A stretch of DNA of 64,000 nucleotides from assembly GCA_000320545.1 (NCBI GenBank), contig ADNK01000135.1, positions 92,501 to 156,500 of the forward strand, read 5' to 3'. Numbering within the stretch: the stretch's first letter is position 1; each line of letters begins with the position of its first letter. Origin of the DNA: Bigelowiella natans CCMP2755. Taxonomy: Eukaryota; Cercozoa; Chlorarachniophyceae. The notes under the pieces were generated by a model. It was not told the DNA's origin. It worked only from the letters and a program-made list of their open reading frames with translations, and made no database searches. Below are positions 20,840 to 31,903 of this stretch, one piece after another. The position numbers and the translations under genes are program-made.

Positions 20840-21997
20840 GTGCCAGCGTGCAATTTTCACATCAACGTGCGTGCGATTGGTGAGTGGTGCACGCAACGTG
20901 TGAACTCGGCGACGCCTGGCCAGCTGGAGCCATTGTTGTTGCCGAACGTTGTCAATTTGGGTGCTTTGGGAACGCCTTTTGCGTGTTTTTTCTTCCCACT
21001 CTTGTTTTTTCGAGACGGAGCAGAGCAAGCAGGTTTCTTTCTTTTGGACTGGTGTTGCAAACGGAAAGGAAAGCAGGAGTGTTGTGAAAGGAGGAGTCTT
21101 GGGAACAAAAAGGAAAGGAGGAGTGTCACGAAAGGAGGAGTGTCACCAAGGAGGAGAGGAGAAGTGTTGCAAACAAAAAGGAAAGGAGGAGTGTCACGAA
21201 AGGAGGAGTGTCACGAACAGGAAGGAAAGGAGGAGTGTCACGAACAGGGAGGAAAGGAGGAGTGTTGCAAGAAAAGGAGTGTTGTGAACAAAAAGGAAAG
21301 GAGAAGTGTTGTGAACAGAGAGGAAAGGAGGAGTGTCGTGAAAGGAGGAGTGTTGTCAAGAAGGAAAGGAGAAGTGTCACAAACAGGAAGGAAAGGATGC
21401 GTCGTCCACGAACTCTTCTTTTGCTCCAGGAGACTGAGAGGGCGTGCAGCCTGCAGGCCCTTCACTCATTGCACGGCAGAGAGTCGGCGGCAGCAGGAGG
21501 ACCCCACACTTCCCAAGACGTGGTTCGAAGTTGCAGGCTGGCTCCAAGCACCGGCATTGGAACTCGAACGTGAGGACGATGTCACGCCCATCGAGTTCGT
21601 GAAAACTTGCTCCCGTTGCACGCAACGTGCCAACAGGAAGCTCCGCGATTTCTCCCTCGACGGTGACTTCGAGGACGACTTCGTTGCTTTCGACCTCGAA
21701 CAAGCTGACGACAAAGAGTTCCCAGGTGCTCCAGTCTTCGAGCAACTTCCGCCACCGCCCCAAGGAGGAGCAAAGCCTCCGAGGCCTCCTCCGTTGAAGC
21801 GACAACGGCACGACTCTCCTTGTCCTCCAACGCCATCGCCAACCACTTCGTGGTCACCTCTCTTGGTTGGGTCTGAGGACTTCCAAGAAGCCTTGTGGGA
21901 GGACCAGTCTTCTTGCTGCTCCAAGGACCCCCGAGCCACCAAGCGTGTCAAGGAAGAGCACCGTTCTGCTCACGCCAGCACGCTGGCACGCTCGTGA
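20840..21997 (+). CDS. Orphan ORF, 385 codons, with minisatellite-encoded Cys/Lys/Glu repeats
   Basis: I do not recognise this protein. The first third is hydrophobic to basic. Residues about 75-185 are encoded by the minisatellite at 21066-21398 and repeat motifs like KEECHEQ and RRSVV. The last 190 residues look more like ordinary coding sequence: a Glu/Asp-rich part, a Pro-rich stretch (FEQLPPPPQGG) and a C-terminus rich in Lys, Arg and Ser. The opposite strand is also open for 161 codons over 21466-21951, so the open frame could be a composition effect. It lies in the repetitive segment and may be an element-encoded protein. The first in-frame start was used; a later start is possible. 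Confidence 0.3.
   Translation: MPACNFHINVRAIGEWCTQRVNSATPGQLEPLLLPNVVNLGALGTPFACFFFPLLFFRDGAEQAGFFLLDWCCKRKGKQECCERRSLGNKKERRSVTKGGVSPRRRGEVLQTKRKGGVSRKEECHEQEGKEECHEQGGKEECCKKRSVVNKKERRSVVNREERRSVVKGGVLSRRKGEVSQTGRKGCVVHELFFCSRRLRGRAACRPFTHCTAESRRQQEDPTLPKTWFEVAGWLQAPALELEREDDVTPIEFVKTCSRCTQRANRKLRDFSLDGDFEDDFVAFDLEQADDKEFPGAPVFEQLPPPPQGGAKPPRPPPLKRQRHDSPCPPTPSPTTSWSPLLVGSEDFQEALWEDQSSCCSKDPRATKRVKEEHRSAHASTLARS
21066..21398. repeat. Purine-rich minisatellite
   Basis: Degenerate tandem units of about 20-30 bp built on GGAAAGGAGGAGTGT followed by CACGAA or TGTGAA. At least ten copies of AGGAGGAGTGT or AGGAGAAGTGT are readable. Strand asymmetry is extreme, with nearly all purines on +. Confidence 0.9.
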
Positions 21998-23393
21998 AGT
22001 CTGAGGACTTGCGGTCTGGGTGCTGTCAAGTCGTGGCGCCAACCCACTGAAGGCAGACGTTGGTCCGCACCTTGCGGGGGAAACAGGGTCCCAGCGCAAA
22101 AATCGAACGAACGAGTGGGAAAAGGCTCCAGCAAAGTCTGCATTGAAGCCTGCGTGCAACCAACGTCGCACGAAGTTTCCCAGGTCGAACGAAGAGTCCT
22201 GGGAAGGACAATCGTGCAGCTGCGTCAATGGACTTCGATGAACAGAGGGGCGCAGAGCACGAAACGTTGACCAACAAACGCTGGCACGTCAATTGTCGTG
22301 CCAGAACGTTCGAAGTTGCAGTGACGAGTGAACGTTTGGGCCTGTTCAACCTCGTTCGCAACTGCTCGTTGACCCGTTCCAGAGTTTGGAGGAGGACAGC
22401 AAAAAAAGCAAAGCCGTGGGACTTCCCGGGAAGCAGTGAACGCACGAAACGTTGTGGTGCGTTTCAGCGTTGGTGGTTCCGCCAACGTGCAGCTGAACCA
22501 GCCAGCCAGTGAACTTGCACGAAAAGTCACCAGGACCAGAGGAGTGCTCACTCCTGACCCACTTCCTCCTCCGAAAAGTGAACGAGCAAACTGACTCGAT
22601 GAACGAGTGAAGTCTCCAATGGTTCAGCTGGAAGGATCGTTGTGGACGTGCGTTGAGTTTGCTCCTTCCTGAACAAACAAGAGCATCGTTTCCACTCGCC
22701 GGCGTCCACGAACGAGTGAATGGCAACAAGACCAACAGAGTGTTTCCAAGCACACAAGGAAAAGACCACAACGGAAAAAGTGGTTGTGCCTCTGGGACCT
22801 GAATTGCGGTCATTGAACGTTGAACACCAAACGAAGCGTGTCAGCGGTCAGAAAAAGAAGGAAGCGCACACTTGCTTCCTTGGAAGGAGGGGTAGTTTCT
22901 GCTTGCAAGTTGAATCTTGGTGACACAGGAAAATGCAGTCCAATTTCGTCCAATGATTTGGATTCTTGTTGTCTTCTGTCTGAAATCTCAAGTGGGCCTC
23001 CTTGGTTCTTCCATCGACCAAACAATGTTTCAGCTTGACCCTCACCTTCCGGGGTCCGCATTTTCCCGAGTTCCTCTGCAATTAGGAACAATCGACAATT
23101 ACATTCAGGCATTATGGAGACAAAGGGCATGAAAGAAGGGTACATCTACCAGAAATGCTTCCGAATTTTGTTGCAGTAGCAGGAAATTTCCTACCTGCGT
23201 TCGGAGCCCAAATGGGCACTCAAATTCATGCACATGATCACACTTTTGTGTTGTCGCATTCATGAGAGGCCATTCGTTCCTAACTTTGTCCTCACAAACG
23301 AAGAACAACCAGATTTGACCCCCCCACTCTGAATCCACATCCTCATCCATTCCGAACATAACGGGGACTGTTTGTCAACTTCCATTTTAAATA

Positions 23394-23951
23394 ATGATAT
23401 CACGAGCTGCTGCAACAGCGTTTGTGATACCCACGGTGCTCGGTGTTCTCCTCGCCACAGTTTCTTCAATCATGCTGTTCCGAAAGGTCAACTAATCATG
23501 AGGGAAAGGAACCGTGATTGAAGCTATGAATACTTGAAACCAAATATTTTCACGCAAGGCATTTCTTAGATTTAACTCTTATAAACGCTTTTACCGACTA
23601 ACTCTACAGGCCCAAAGACCGTTCGCTTTCGGTGGTCAACTTCTTTCCACAATGGGATCTGCACGGGTAATAATTGTCAATGATGATTGTAAAAGTATAG
23701 TTGGAGATCTCCGTTAGTATTTTTGCGTATTTATTTAAAAACTTGGCGTTTTCTCATGTACAAATGTTCAAAAGGAATCGCCACTGCTGGGAAACTTCCA
23801 GCGTGTATACCCTTTACACACGGAGAGAGAGGTTAATCATCAACCTTCGATGTTCGTGAAGATAAGCCAAGATTCTGCGAAAATACAGAGGAAAGCTGGA
23901 AACGATATTTATTTCATCAACGAGCAGTTCCAACATGAAAATGATTCGTAG
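23394..23951 (+). CDS. Small single-pass membrane protein, 108 aa, unknown family
   Basis: Three exons with phase-0 junctions: 23394-23486, 23610-23666, 23775-23951 (TAG). The N-terminus is a signal anchor or cleavable signal: a short basic start, then hydrophobic PTVLGVLLATVSSIMLF, then Arg-Lys. The remaining 75 residues are polar, with no recognisable motif and no Cys. The start is the first ATG of an exon that has a good donor. Minus-strand frames over the same bases are shadows. Because the three exons agree exactly in phase and end at a stop, I think the gene is real, but no function can be assigned. Confidence 0.6.
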
Positions 23952-24239
23952 TAACGCTTACGTCTACTTCTGAAGTGAGCATAGTTTTTTTTTTTTTTTA
24001 AACATCTTTCTACTTGTAAATAAGCCTGAGATGGGTTAGAATGACGAGGTGAATATTCATAGTATTCCTACGGAGGATAGTAAGAGTTGAATGTATGCAG
24101 CGTACATTGCTCAATGCAGTGAAAGATAAACCCTGTCCATGTATGTATAGAATAAACCAACTGACCATTTCAAAAACATTGATAACATATTCGTGACCTA
24201 TTAAATCGATCATTTATCAATTTCATTGATGCAATTGTA

Positions 24240-25150
24240 ATCACATATAGGATGAACGCAATGCAGTAGCGCTACTAGCTGTGTCATGATTGCAGAGCGC
24301 GCTCATGAAGCATAGCTAGATGTAGTCTAGACTAGCAGATAGCACACACCTGCGCTACACCATTATATAGCTAGATAGCCCGCATGCCTCATTCTACATG
24401 ATGAGCATAGTGCTACACTGTACATATGTGCACTCAGCTAGTACATGCACTAGTGCACAACATTCATGTGCTCTACTGCGGTCTGGCGGTTGTGAATGTG
24501 GGGCATGCAGCACTACTAGACTAGAGCATGTGCTAGTGCACCCGCACGCATTGTCAACACGTTTGTGTGTCTAGCTAGTAGCTATATAAGCTAGCTAGAC
24601 GCATCGTGCGATGAGTCATGCTAGCATGCATCTAGATGTGTCTAGATGTTTGTGGAATGGGGTCAGCTGCACATTGCACCTCTAGACCTGTGCACAGCCA
24701 TCTCTAGCTAGCTAGCTAGGTGTGACGAATCTGCATCGTTTGTTGCATCGCGCCATCTAGCTAGATAGCATGCTAGCTAGCATGTCAATCGAGCATGCCG
24801 TCTAGCTAGCTAGCCGCACCTAGCTAGCTAGCTAGCTAGGTCTAGAGGTGCGTGCGGATGCCTAGCTCCAGAGCTAACTAGCTAGCTAGACTAGTGGATG
24901 CTTCACTGCGCCGTGCTAGCGTGGCTAGCTAGATCTAGAGATTGACGCGCGATGTTGCACCGTTTCATCTAGTGCTGCGTGCGTGCGAAGCAATGGTGAC
25001 ATAGCAGCCCTAACAGCAACAGACTGACAGGCTAGCAGGGCTCGCTCGACATGTGCTATGCTAGCATGCTTGGGCTGCATCTAGAGATCGACGTGGCCAC
25101 ACCGCACCTCATGTCAGACACCTGCTTGCGCATGCTGCATCATGAATCTA
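24240..25150. repeat. Intergenic DNA dense in CTAG, GCTAGC and TGCATGC palindromes
   Basis: GCTAGCTAG runs occur near 24582, 24710, 24768, 24800, 24822 and 24883, mixed with TCTAGA, TGCATG and GTGCACTAGTGCAC-like words. No coding frame of note exists. The same vocabulary recurs at about 33500-33850, 36090-36370, 51180-51370 and 55300-56300. Confidence 0.7.
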
Positions 25151-25458
25151 CTACTACGCACTGATAGAGTGCCTTTCCGTTGCTTGTTTATAATATTCGC
25201 TCTGTTCTACATACGGAAAGTCGTGAAGGACGGCACTATTGCTACTGCTGAAGCAACAATTTATCACTATTAGATTTAATTTTTATATGTCATTTCTTCA
25301 TCATTCGACGACGATGGGACATATGCCTTTGAGAAGTGTTCCTGAATCTTTGATGAACAAGTGACCATAATTTATCTTCCCTTACGAAGCGCTAATTCTC
25401 TACTATTTTACGGGAAAATGATAACTGTAAAAAGGTGTAAATTGAATGCACGGCAGAC

Positions 25459-26079
25459 CTAAGATATGTGTTTCAGTCTATCCTTTAAGGGCCCAATATA
25501 AATCCTCAATGCTTCCTGCTGAGCATGCTTATTCCGAGAATAGTAGTTCCTCAGAAGCTTGCGGGAGAGATACTTGTAATTTTGCTCTTTTGTGGTGACG
25601 TTGATCATATCCCCCAAAGCTGAATATCTTAACGAGTTCCTGGTTGAGAAATATTTTTGGAGACACAATACACGGCATTGTCCCTTGATATCGTTGTTCA
25701 TGCTGCATGAGATCCTGATACTCGGTCGAGCGCTATCAATAACCCCGTAGGGTTTTGAACAATACGCCCATTCATCCACAATATCTCTTCTAATGAAGAT
25801 TTGAAGCAGGTTTCCGATTGGCTTTAATGGTGACACTACACCAGCTTTACCAAAAGTATCAAGAGGAAAGTGGTAATCAGATGCGAGTTTTTTTATTTCC
25901 TTTTTTAACGAGGCTATCTGTGCCAAGCCAAGAATTTTATCGATCAGGCCAACGATGTTTCCCGCACAGTAACCATAACCAAAGTTTTCGGGTATTGCTT
26001 CGTTCGCAGCCAAAGAGGTGTTCGCGCAAATAGCTCCCCCTTTGAAGTCTGGATGATGATCGTTTTTGCAGGTCCACAC
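25459..26079 (-). CDS. Orphan minus-strand ORF, about 206 codons, probably one exon of a larger or broken gene
   Basis: The frame opens without an ATG (a GTG-type codon at 26079), so the start is not real and an upstream exon is probably missing. The N-terminal part has spaced cysteines (WTCKNDHHPDF, then GYGYCAGNIVG). The middle is amphipathic and the C-terminal 60 residues are basic with many Tyr. It ends in a stop after LKDRLKHIS. I recognise no family. It is flanked by CTAG-rich and repetitive DNA on both sides, which fits a mobile-element product, a lineage-specific gene or a gene fragment. Confidence 0.35.
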   Translation of the reverse strand: MWTCKNDHHPDFKGGAICANTSLAANEAIPENFGYGYCAGNIVGLIDKILGLAQIASLKKEIKKLASDYHFPLDTFGKAGVVSPLKPIGNLLQIFIRRDIVDEWAYCSKPYGVIDSARPSIRISCSMNNDIKGQCRVLCLQKYFSTRNSLRYSALGDMINVTTKEQNYKYLSRKLLRNYYSRNKHAQQEALRIYIGPLKDRLKHIS

Positions 26080-26919
26080 GGCTGGACGGGGTGCTAGGTG
26101 ACCCAGTGACCCAACTAGCCAACGAAAAACGCAGCCAGCGTGCGTGCTGGCTAGCTGGCGTGTGCCGGTGCAACAATCGTTGCCGAAAAGTCGTCACAGC
26201 CGGATCGGAGGGTCACACATCAGGTGCATGTGACATGATCAACAACGATGCGTGCCAGCGTGCGCGTGCGAGGCCTTCTAGCCCACGTCTAGACGTGCTG
26301 GTGGTGCAATGTCATTGGTGTTGAACTGAACCTTGCTAGCTTGTCAGCTAGAAACGCAAAAACTTGTCGCAGAAGTTGGCAAACCTCATCTGCAACTGAC
26401 TTCTTTGTGACCAGTCAACGTTGCACTAACAAGCTAGTTCTAGAGTTCACAGCATGCATCGCATGGTTTCACGGTGTGCAATTTGATTGCATGAAACACA
26501 TTGTAGCGGAGACCAACAGATTCAACATTAGCGCTTTAGCCGCTGCATTGCACAACTACATGAGGGTGCATGCTAGCATGACCATTAAACAAATTTAACA
26601 AATTGATTGCATCCGTCTTGCGGTGTGCAATACGTGCACATGCAGATGTTGCTGTCCACAATTGCTAGATTCGATAGACTGCTAGACTAGTCCACGCGAT
26701 GAACGCGCATGGTCACGCAAGTGATTTTGTATGTGCAGGCACATCTGCACAGTGGTCAAGCTGCACATCACATTGTTGTCCGAGGATCTTCAAGCTCACG
26801 CATTGACTAGTGATGAGCGATGCGATGTTCCATCGCATTACAATGTTTGTAATGACCGACATTGACATTTACACATTTTTTTTATAATTTTCTTCGCAAT
26901 GAATGACGACATTAAACAA
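26080..26919. other. Intergenic repetitive DNA, no gene
   Basis: Words such as CTAGCTGGCGTG and CTAGACGTG mix CTAG-rich and CACG-rich vocabularies. A frame at 26341-26598 on + is open but lies wholly in this material and has no supporting splice pattern. Confidence 0.5.
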
Positions 26920-27420
26920 TCATGTTTTCAAATTTTGAAGCAAAGAGTCCGCGGCATTTTTCCCACTCGTTATGCAATCGTGAACCTTCTCGACAAAACA
27001 AATCAAAACCAACACAATGACACGTGATTTCACAGTTTTATTGACTTTTTCAAATATTATGGTGCGTCTCGTGAAATCATCATACCGAAACCCCATCAAA
27101 CGATGCTCCAGCTACTTGCAAACTGGGAGGAAGATCTTCTCGAATGTCACAAACATTTTTTATGTGTCCAACCTGAGGTCGCACATGCATGGTATGGGAT
27201 CGATATTACTGCTTATTTTTGACCGACTAATGCTTCTCAACTCCACACTTTTTACAGCGTAGATGACCACCTGGTAGTGGGCAATAGACTCCTTTGCATA
27301 TGATATATTGAACACCGCATCGTGAGGAGGCAATACCTACGAAATTTTAATATTTGTGGTAGTTAAATATGCATAAATTATTATCAGATACACACGCACG
27401 CACACACACACACACACGCA

Positions 27421-27465
<45 letters not shown>

Positions 27466-27561
27466 CTCATCTACATATATAATCGGAGACTTACCCCTAA
27501 ATGCTTGTATACCGCTTCCCTGCACGAATAAATAAGCAGTGAAGTAAGTTGTTACCACGTG

Positions 27562-27595
<34 letters not shown>

Positions 27596-28012
27596 TCATA
27601 ATTACGGACTTCAAATTTATTGACGTTGTCTGTTTACTCCAGCTACTACTGCTATAGCTGCTACCGTGCTAGTGCTTCGAGTTTACTCTCAGAATAATTA
27701 AAGGCCTCCTCAATCTGATCCCCTCTGAAAAGTCAAACAGTTGTTAGTTAGTCAGTAGTAGGTACGGTGCATGACCAGATAACGTTGCAAATAAATATTC
27801 GAAGCAGCTCGCTCATCTTCCACGATTGCAGGAGTAGAGAAGAAAACAAAAGAATAATGGCATAGATGTAAGAAGTAGCATGATATCAGAGTTTCGTCGC
27901 GGTTTGAAATGAGAGCGCGGTGTGATATGGGTGGTTGCTTGACCCTATCATAACGGTGTAGCGACGCTGAGAATCGCTTGCATCCCCATACCCTAGGAAA
28001 TATACAGGAAGA

Positions 28013-28059
<47 letters not shown>

Positions 28060-28133
28060 GATGCACAGATTATACCCCCTGACTATCTTCATGTTCTATC
28101 GTATCAATACTCTAAATCACATGATGTTTACGA

Positions 28134-28177
<44 letters not shown>

Positions 28178-28402
28178 TATTGAAAATTGCCCCCCCCCCC
28201 CCCCCCCTTCTCCCTTCCTACTCCTATGAAGGTAGCGAAGATTACATAACAACCACCTTTGAACACAGACGAGTGCCATATTATTCCCAAAGCGCTTTCT
28301 CCTTCTTTTCTAACAATTTTAAGTCTTTGGTTATGAACGGCTACGAAACGAGGACAATGCGATGTAATTAGCAGTCCTTAACCTTACACAGCATATATGA
28401 GT

Positions 28403-28444
<42 letters not shown>

Positions 28445-29668
28445 GGAGTGATAGTAGTAGTACTACTACTAGTAGTTGTTGTTGCTGTTGTAGTACCGTG
28501 GAATCAAGTGTCCAAATCCCTCCGGTAACATCTGATGATCCTGCTCCTCCTTGCTTGCGTTAAAGCCAACCGAGATAACTACGCAACTGAGCACAACAGA
28601 GAGCTATATCAGCATGTGTGTCTGTCTTCGGCAAAAATATTGATGATGATAATGATGATGATGATGATAATGATGATGATGATGATATAGGGGTTTCTCA
28701 TGCGAGCAGTATACCTACCAGCAGCAGAATGCTTATGATTGTATAGTGACAGTGACAGAGTAAACAGCATAGCAACATAGCAGTGATAGTGTACTATAAC
28801 AGCAGACGATCTACTTTTATACTCGCCAACGGCTCGAATCACTTCGGCTTCTTTTAGTATATATTTCGGTGATGTATATACAGCGCTTTTCGCAACTGTC
28901 TCGATTACTACCTTCCTGTTTTATTGATAGTGCGAAGAAGATCTTTGCTGCATGAGAAGTCCTTACCCCCACTAACATCTTGTGTGTGTGCATAACCTTG
29001 GGATTCCGCATTTAGAGCTTGAGACAACTTTTGTGCTGGAATAGCAACGACAACAGCGTCAAATGTCTCCGTTGATGATCGGTCCTCCGAGCCTAAAGAG
29101 AGAAATAATAAAGCCACAGCTTTGCCCAGGCATTCACTGCAGGAAACCACGGCGAACTTTGAGGTGTTTGCGACCGATGCGATGCTCATAAAAGACGTAG
29201 TAGTGCCCTTCATTTCCTCTATGAATATTGTCTTATACTAGATACCTGCTCCTCCAATTGTAAGAGTCACTGTCGGAGCAGCAGGATCAGCAGCACCATC
29301 AGCATCACCAAGAGACGCAGAAGGCGTCCCACAATCGACATTGCCGATGTTATGGCGATGAAACTTTATCGACTTCAGAGGAGCTTCTAGGCATATTTCC
29401 ACCGGAGTTAGGTCACTTGCGATGCCACCGCTATTAAAAGGAGGAGAGGAGACAGAAGAAGAAGAAGAAGAGCTTGGATCGCTGAGATAATCAGCCAGCC
29501 GCGTGGGGAGACTGCCCATTCCATGCCTTAGAAGTATGTAACAGGAGGAGGTGATAACTGTGATCATATTATCAATCATGATAATGCAACGACTACTAAT
29601 CATCGGCATCTTCATTATGTAAATGCTCATCATTGCTGCTAGTGATGATTGGAATGGTAAACCGCATT

Positions 29669-29711
<43 letters not shown>

Positions 29712-31465
29712 TTATTATTTATCTTATGTTTCATATTCACGGAGAAGGGGAGAGAGGGGCAAGAGGATCAGTATCGAAATTGTAAATTATAATCACATTT
29801 ATACGTATATTCGAACATGTTTCAGATGGTGACTCCTCAAGTACCTGAAGGTATACGTATACGCTGGCGGAGCGTCATTTTCAAGATTCTCCTTCTGATC
29901 TCCTCTGTTATCGTTAATACTGCTGCTGCCCACCCCCCAACGTGCCCGAATCAATGCCGCCAACTTGTGGAGTACCTGGGAGGGGAGAGACAGGAGAAAC
30001 GAGAATTTTCAATGGGACGATGCTCCTCGTCGTCTTGCTCACTCTCTCTCTCTCCCTCTCTCTCTCTCTCACTCTCACTCTCACTCTCGTTGGAGATTCT
30101 AGCTGACAATATTGGACAGAGCAGCGTAAGAAATGAATATTGTTGTCTATTAACTAGAATAGCTAGCTACTGCTGCTACTACCGCCTTGGTGATGGACCC
30201 GAATTCCTGCTCCTAGTAGTGGGTAATTGCGTTATTACTATGATAATCACGCTCCAAGAGGATGATGATGACGGTGAAGACACAAATTGTAAAAAATCGT
30301 ATCGTCGTACCATTGCCTTCATGCGACTGAATGGCGATGCAGCTGCAGCGGAAAGCTGATAGGACGTGGGAAAAACCACGACGTTTTTAGTGGTTTGAGT
30401 GAGTAGTATAAGAATGGAGAAATAGAACTGATTATTATCACACACTACAGCGTCATGACAGCCTTTAACTACACCAGCCCTTCTACTACCTGATCTATAC
30501 CACCAGCGTATATTCCATTGACCATAGCATCACCATACTTTTCTGTGAATCGTTTGCCAAATCGTCTCGTCAGCATAGAAGCGACAGTCTCGTCGGCAGG
30601 ACCACGCTCCTGAGTACAATTATGTGCACGAAACAACACCAGCACAACACCCATAAAGCACACGATTCAATGTTTATTTGTGGGAAGATCTGCATGAAGA
30701 AGTGGCTTAGATGTAGCGCTCAGTCATCATTGAGAGCAGTAGGGTGCAGAGGACTTTGAACGGTTCCAGCAAGATTTGCGGGCATTCTCTAAGCAGCTGC
30801 AGCGGATCTAGTGATGATAATGATGATGGTGATGATGATGGTGATGATGATGATGATGGTTTAGTTACGGTACATGGGGAAAAGGGCAGTTAAGAGGACA
30901 TCTGATGTGTCAATTGTAAAGTTTGAACGAAGATCTGTTGTTTTTATTCATCTAATAATATTAAAATACCTAGTTTCTGGAGACTTCCCTCAGCGTAAAG
31001 ATATCGATTCTTGGCCATTTTGGTCGGAGCAAGAACCTAATGATCGGTTACTAGATGAGAAAACACACATTCGGGGGGGGGGGGGCTGATAGATGGATAG
31101 AACAAATCGATTCATCTGTCTTCCTCACATCTTTGTCGAGTCCAATAGACTTGACGATATCCCACGTGTCTTCACCAGCAGGTGCACCTCGAAGGGTAGC
31201 TGGACCGCATTCGAAAAGGAATTCGCCTGCAAGCAATGTGTTAGCAATCACGGCTAAGAGGCTGACGACCATCGTGCGAGATTCAGGAAGGAGGAGGAGG
31301 ACAGAATTTTCCTCCAGGAATTTACACATCTGCATTACCTTTCCTCTTGGAGTGAATCCATCCTCCAACCTAACCGAGACAGCATACATAGTCGTCGTGT
31401 TTTTTGCTTGCATGTTGGTGTGCAGCGTGTAGGCTGCTGCGTTGGTGCAGATCACAAACGAAGAC

Positions 31466-31503
<38 letters not shown>

Positions 31504-31637
31504 AATACCCTATCCGATGCTTCAATGAGCTTTAGAGTAGATCCCTTTGGCAGACCTCTTTGCAGGTGGAACGCAGCTGACAGACCGGAGATGCCGCCTC
31601 CCACCACAGCTACTCGGAGGCTCTTGCCGGAAGCCAT
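26920..31637 (-). CDS. Protoporphyrinogen IX oxidase (HemY type), 20 exons, 570 aa
   Basis: An FAD enzyme that oxidises protoporphyrinogen IX to protoporphyrin IX, the last step shared by haem and chlorophyll synthesis; it acts in mitochondria or plastids. Exons, 5' to 3' on -: 31637-31509, 31369-31339, 31226-31129, 31036-30970, 30807-30755, 30609-30490, 30355-30284, 29975-29845, 29526-29246, 29092-28997, 28947-28912, 28850-28715, 28553-28497, 28309-28257, 27992-27944, 27724-27665, 27519-27495, 27336-27271, 27172-27086, 26985-26920. They total 1713 nt. Motifs: dinucleotide-binding VVGGGISGLSAA, VGGWIHS, FECGPATLRG, VNGIYAGG, TFDAVVVAIPA, RYTVMIGG, VGHI, and the C-terminal HDCITSGKNAA. Two low-complexity inserts (poly-Ser, Ala/Asp) lie in the middle. 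Exons at 28947-28912 and 28850-28715 are the least certain. An in-frame ATG at 31685 would add 16 residues and could supply a targeting peptide. Confidence 0.92.
27392..27600. repeat. (AC)n(AG)n and (ATC)n tracts in PPOX introns
   Basis: AC/AG at about 27392-27466 and TCA repeats at about 27562-27596 lie in introns flanking the 25-nt exon 27495-27519. Confidence 0.9.
28022..28443. repeat. (AC)n, (AT)n, poly-C and (CAG)n in PPOX introns
   Basis: AC at about 28023-28055, AT at about 28136-28168, a run of about 17 C at 28191-28207 and CAG at about 28403-28443. All are intronic relative to the protoporphyrinogen oxidase model. Confidence 0.95.
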
Positions 31638-31903
31638 CGGCGGTGTCGCAAGCACCGAGTAAGAAGAAATTTGAGAAAACCACATTGTATTTCACCTTTT
31701 TTATTGCAAAAACGTTGTCGCAGATAATAATCGCAACACTGTCCGTGCTGCCCTCGTGTGTTCCCCCCCCTCTTACCTTACGCAGAAAGACGCCCTGCAC
31801 CTTGAAATCGCCCCTAACTCAAGGACACGGAGCGACCCAGAGGATAAGTAAAGGAAGGAAAGAAGTTGAGGAGGCATCGTCACCATCGTACACTCGTCTG
31901 AAA
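31638..31903. promoter_or_regulatory. Putative shared promoter of two divergent genes
   Basis: Only 266 bp separate the start codons of the oxidase (-) and the multi-span protein (+). Both promoters must lie here or overlap the genes. No TATA-like element is convincing. Confidence 0.4.

Larger units (their letters stand above)
20078..23393. repeat. Word-biased repetitive segment, possible decayed transposable element
   Basis: Composition changes sharply just after the ABC transporter stop. Words such as CACGTGCG, CACGAACG, GAACGAGTG and AACGTTG recur, dinucleotide microsatellites vanish and long open frames appear on both strands. The same word bias returns at 61026-62300 beside a retrotransposon fragment, which suggests related elements. 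No reverse transcriptase, integrase or transposase motif was found here. Confidence 0.5.

Noticed and set aside
20442-20903. Long basic plus-strand frame in the repetitive segment
   Set aside because: It overlaps other open frames on both strands in sequence lacking stops by composition; no motif.
21060-21400. Possible CRISPR array
   Set aside because: The units are degenerate, contiguous and purine-rich without unique spacers; this is a minisatellite in eukaryotic DNA.
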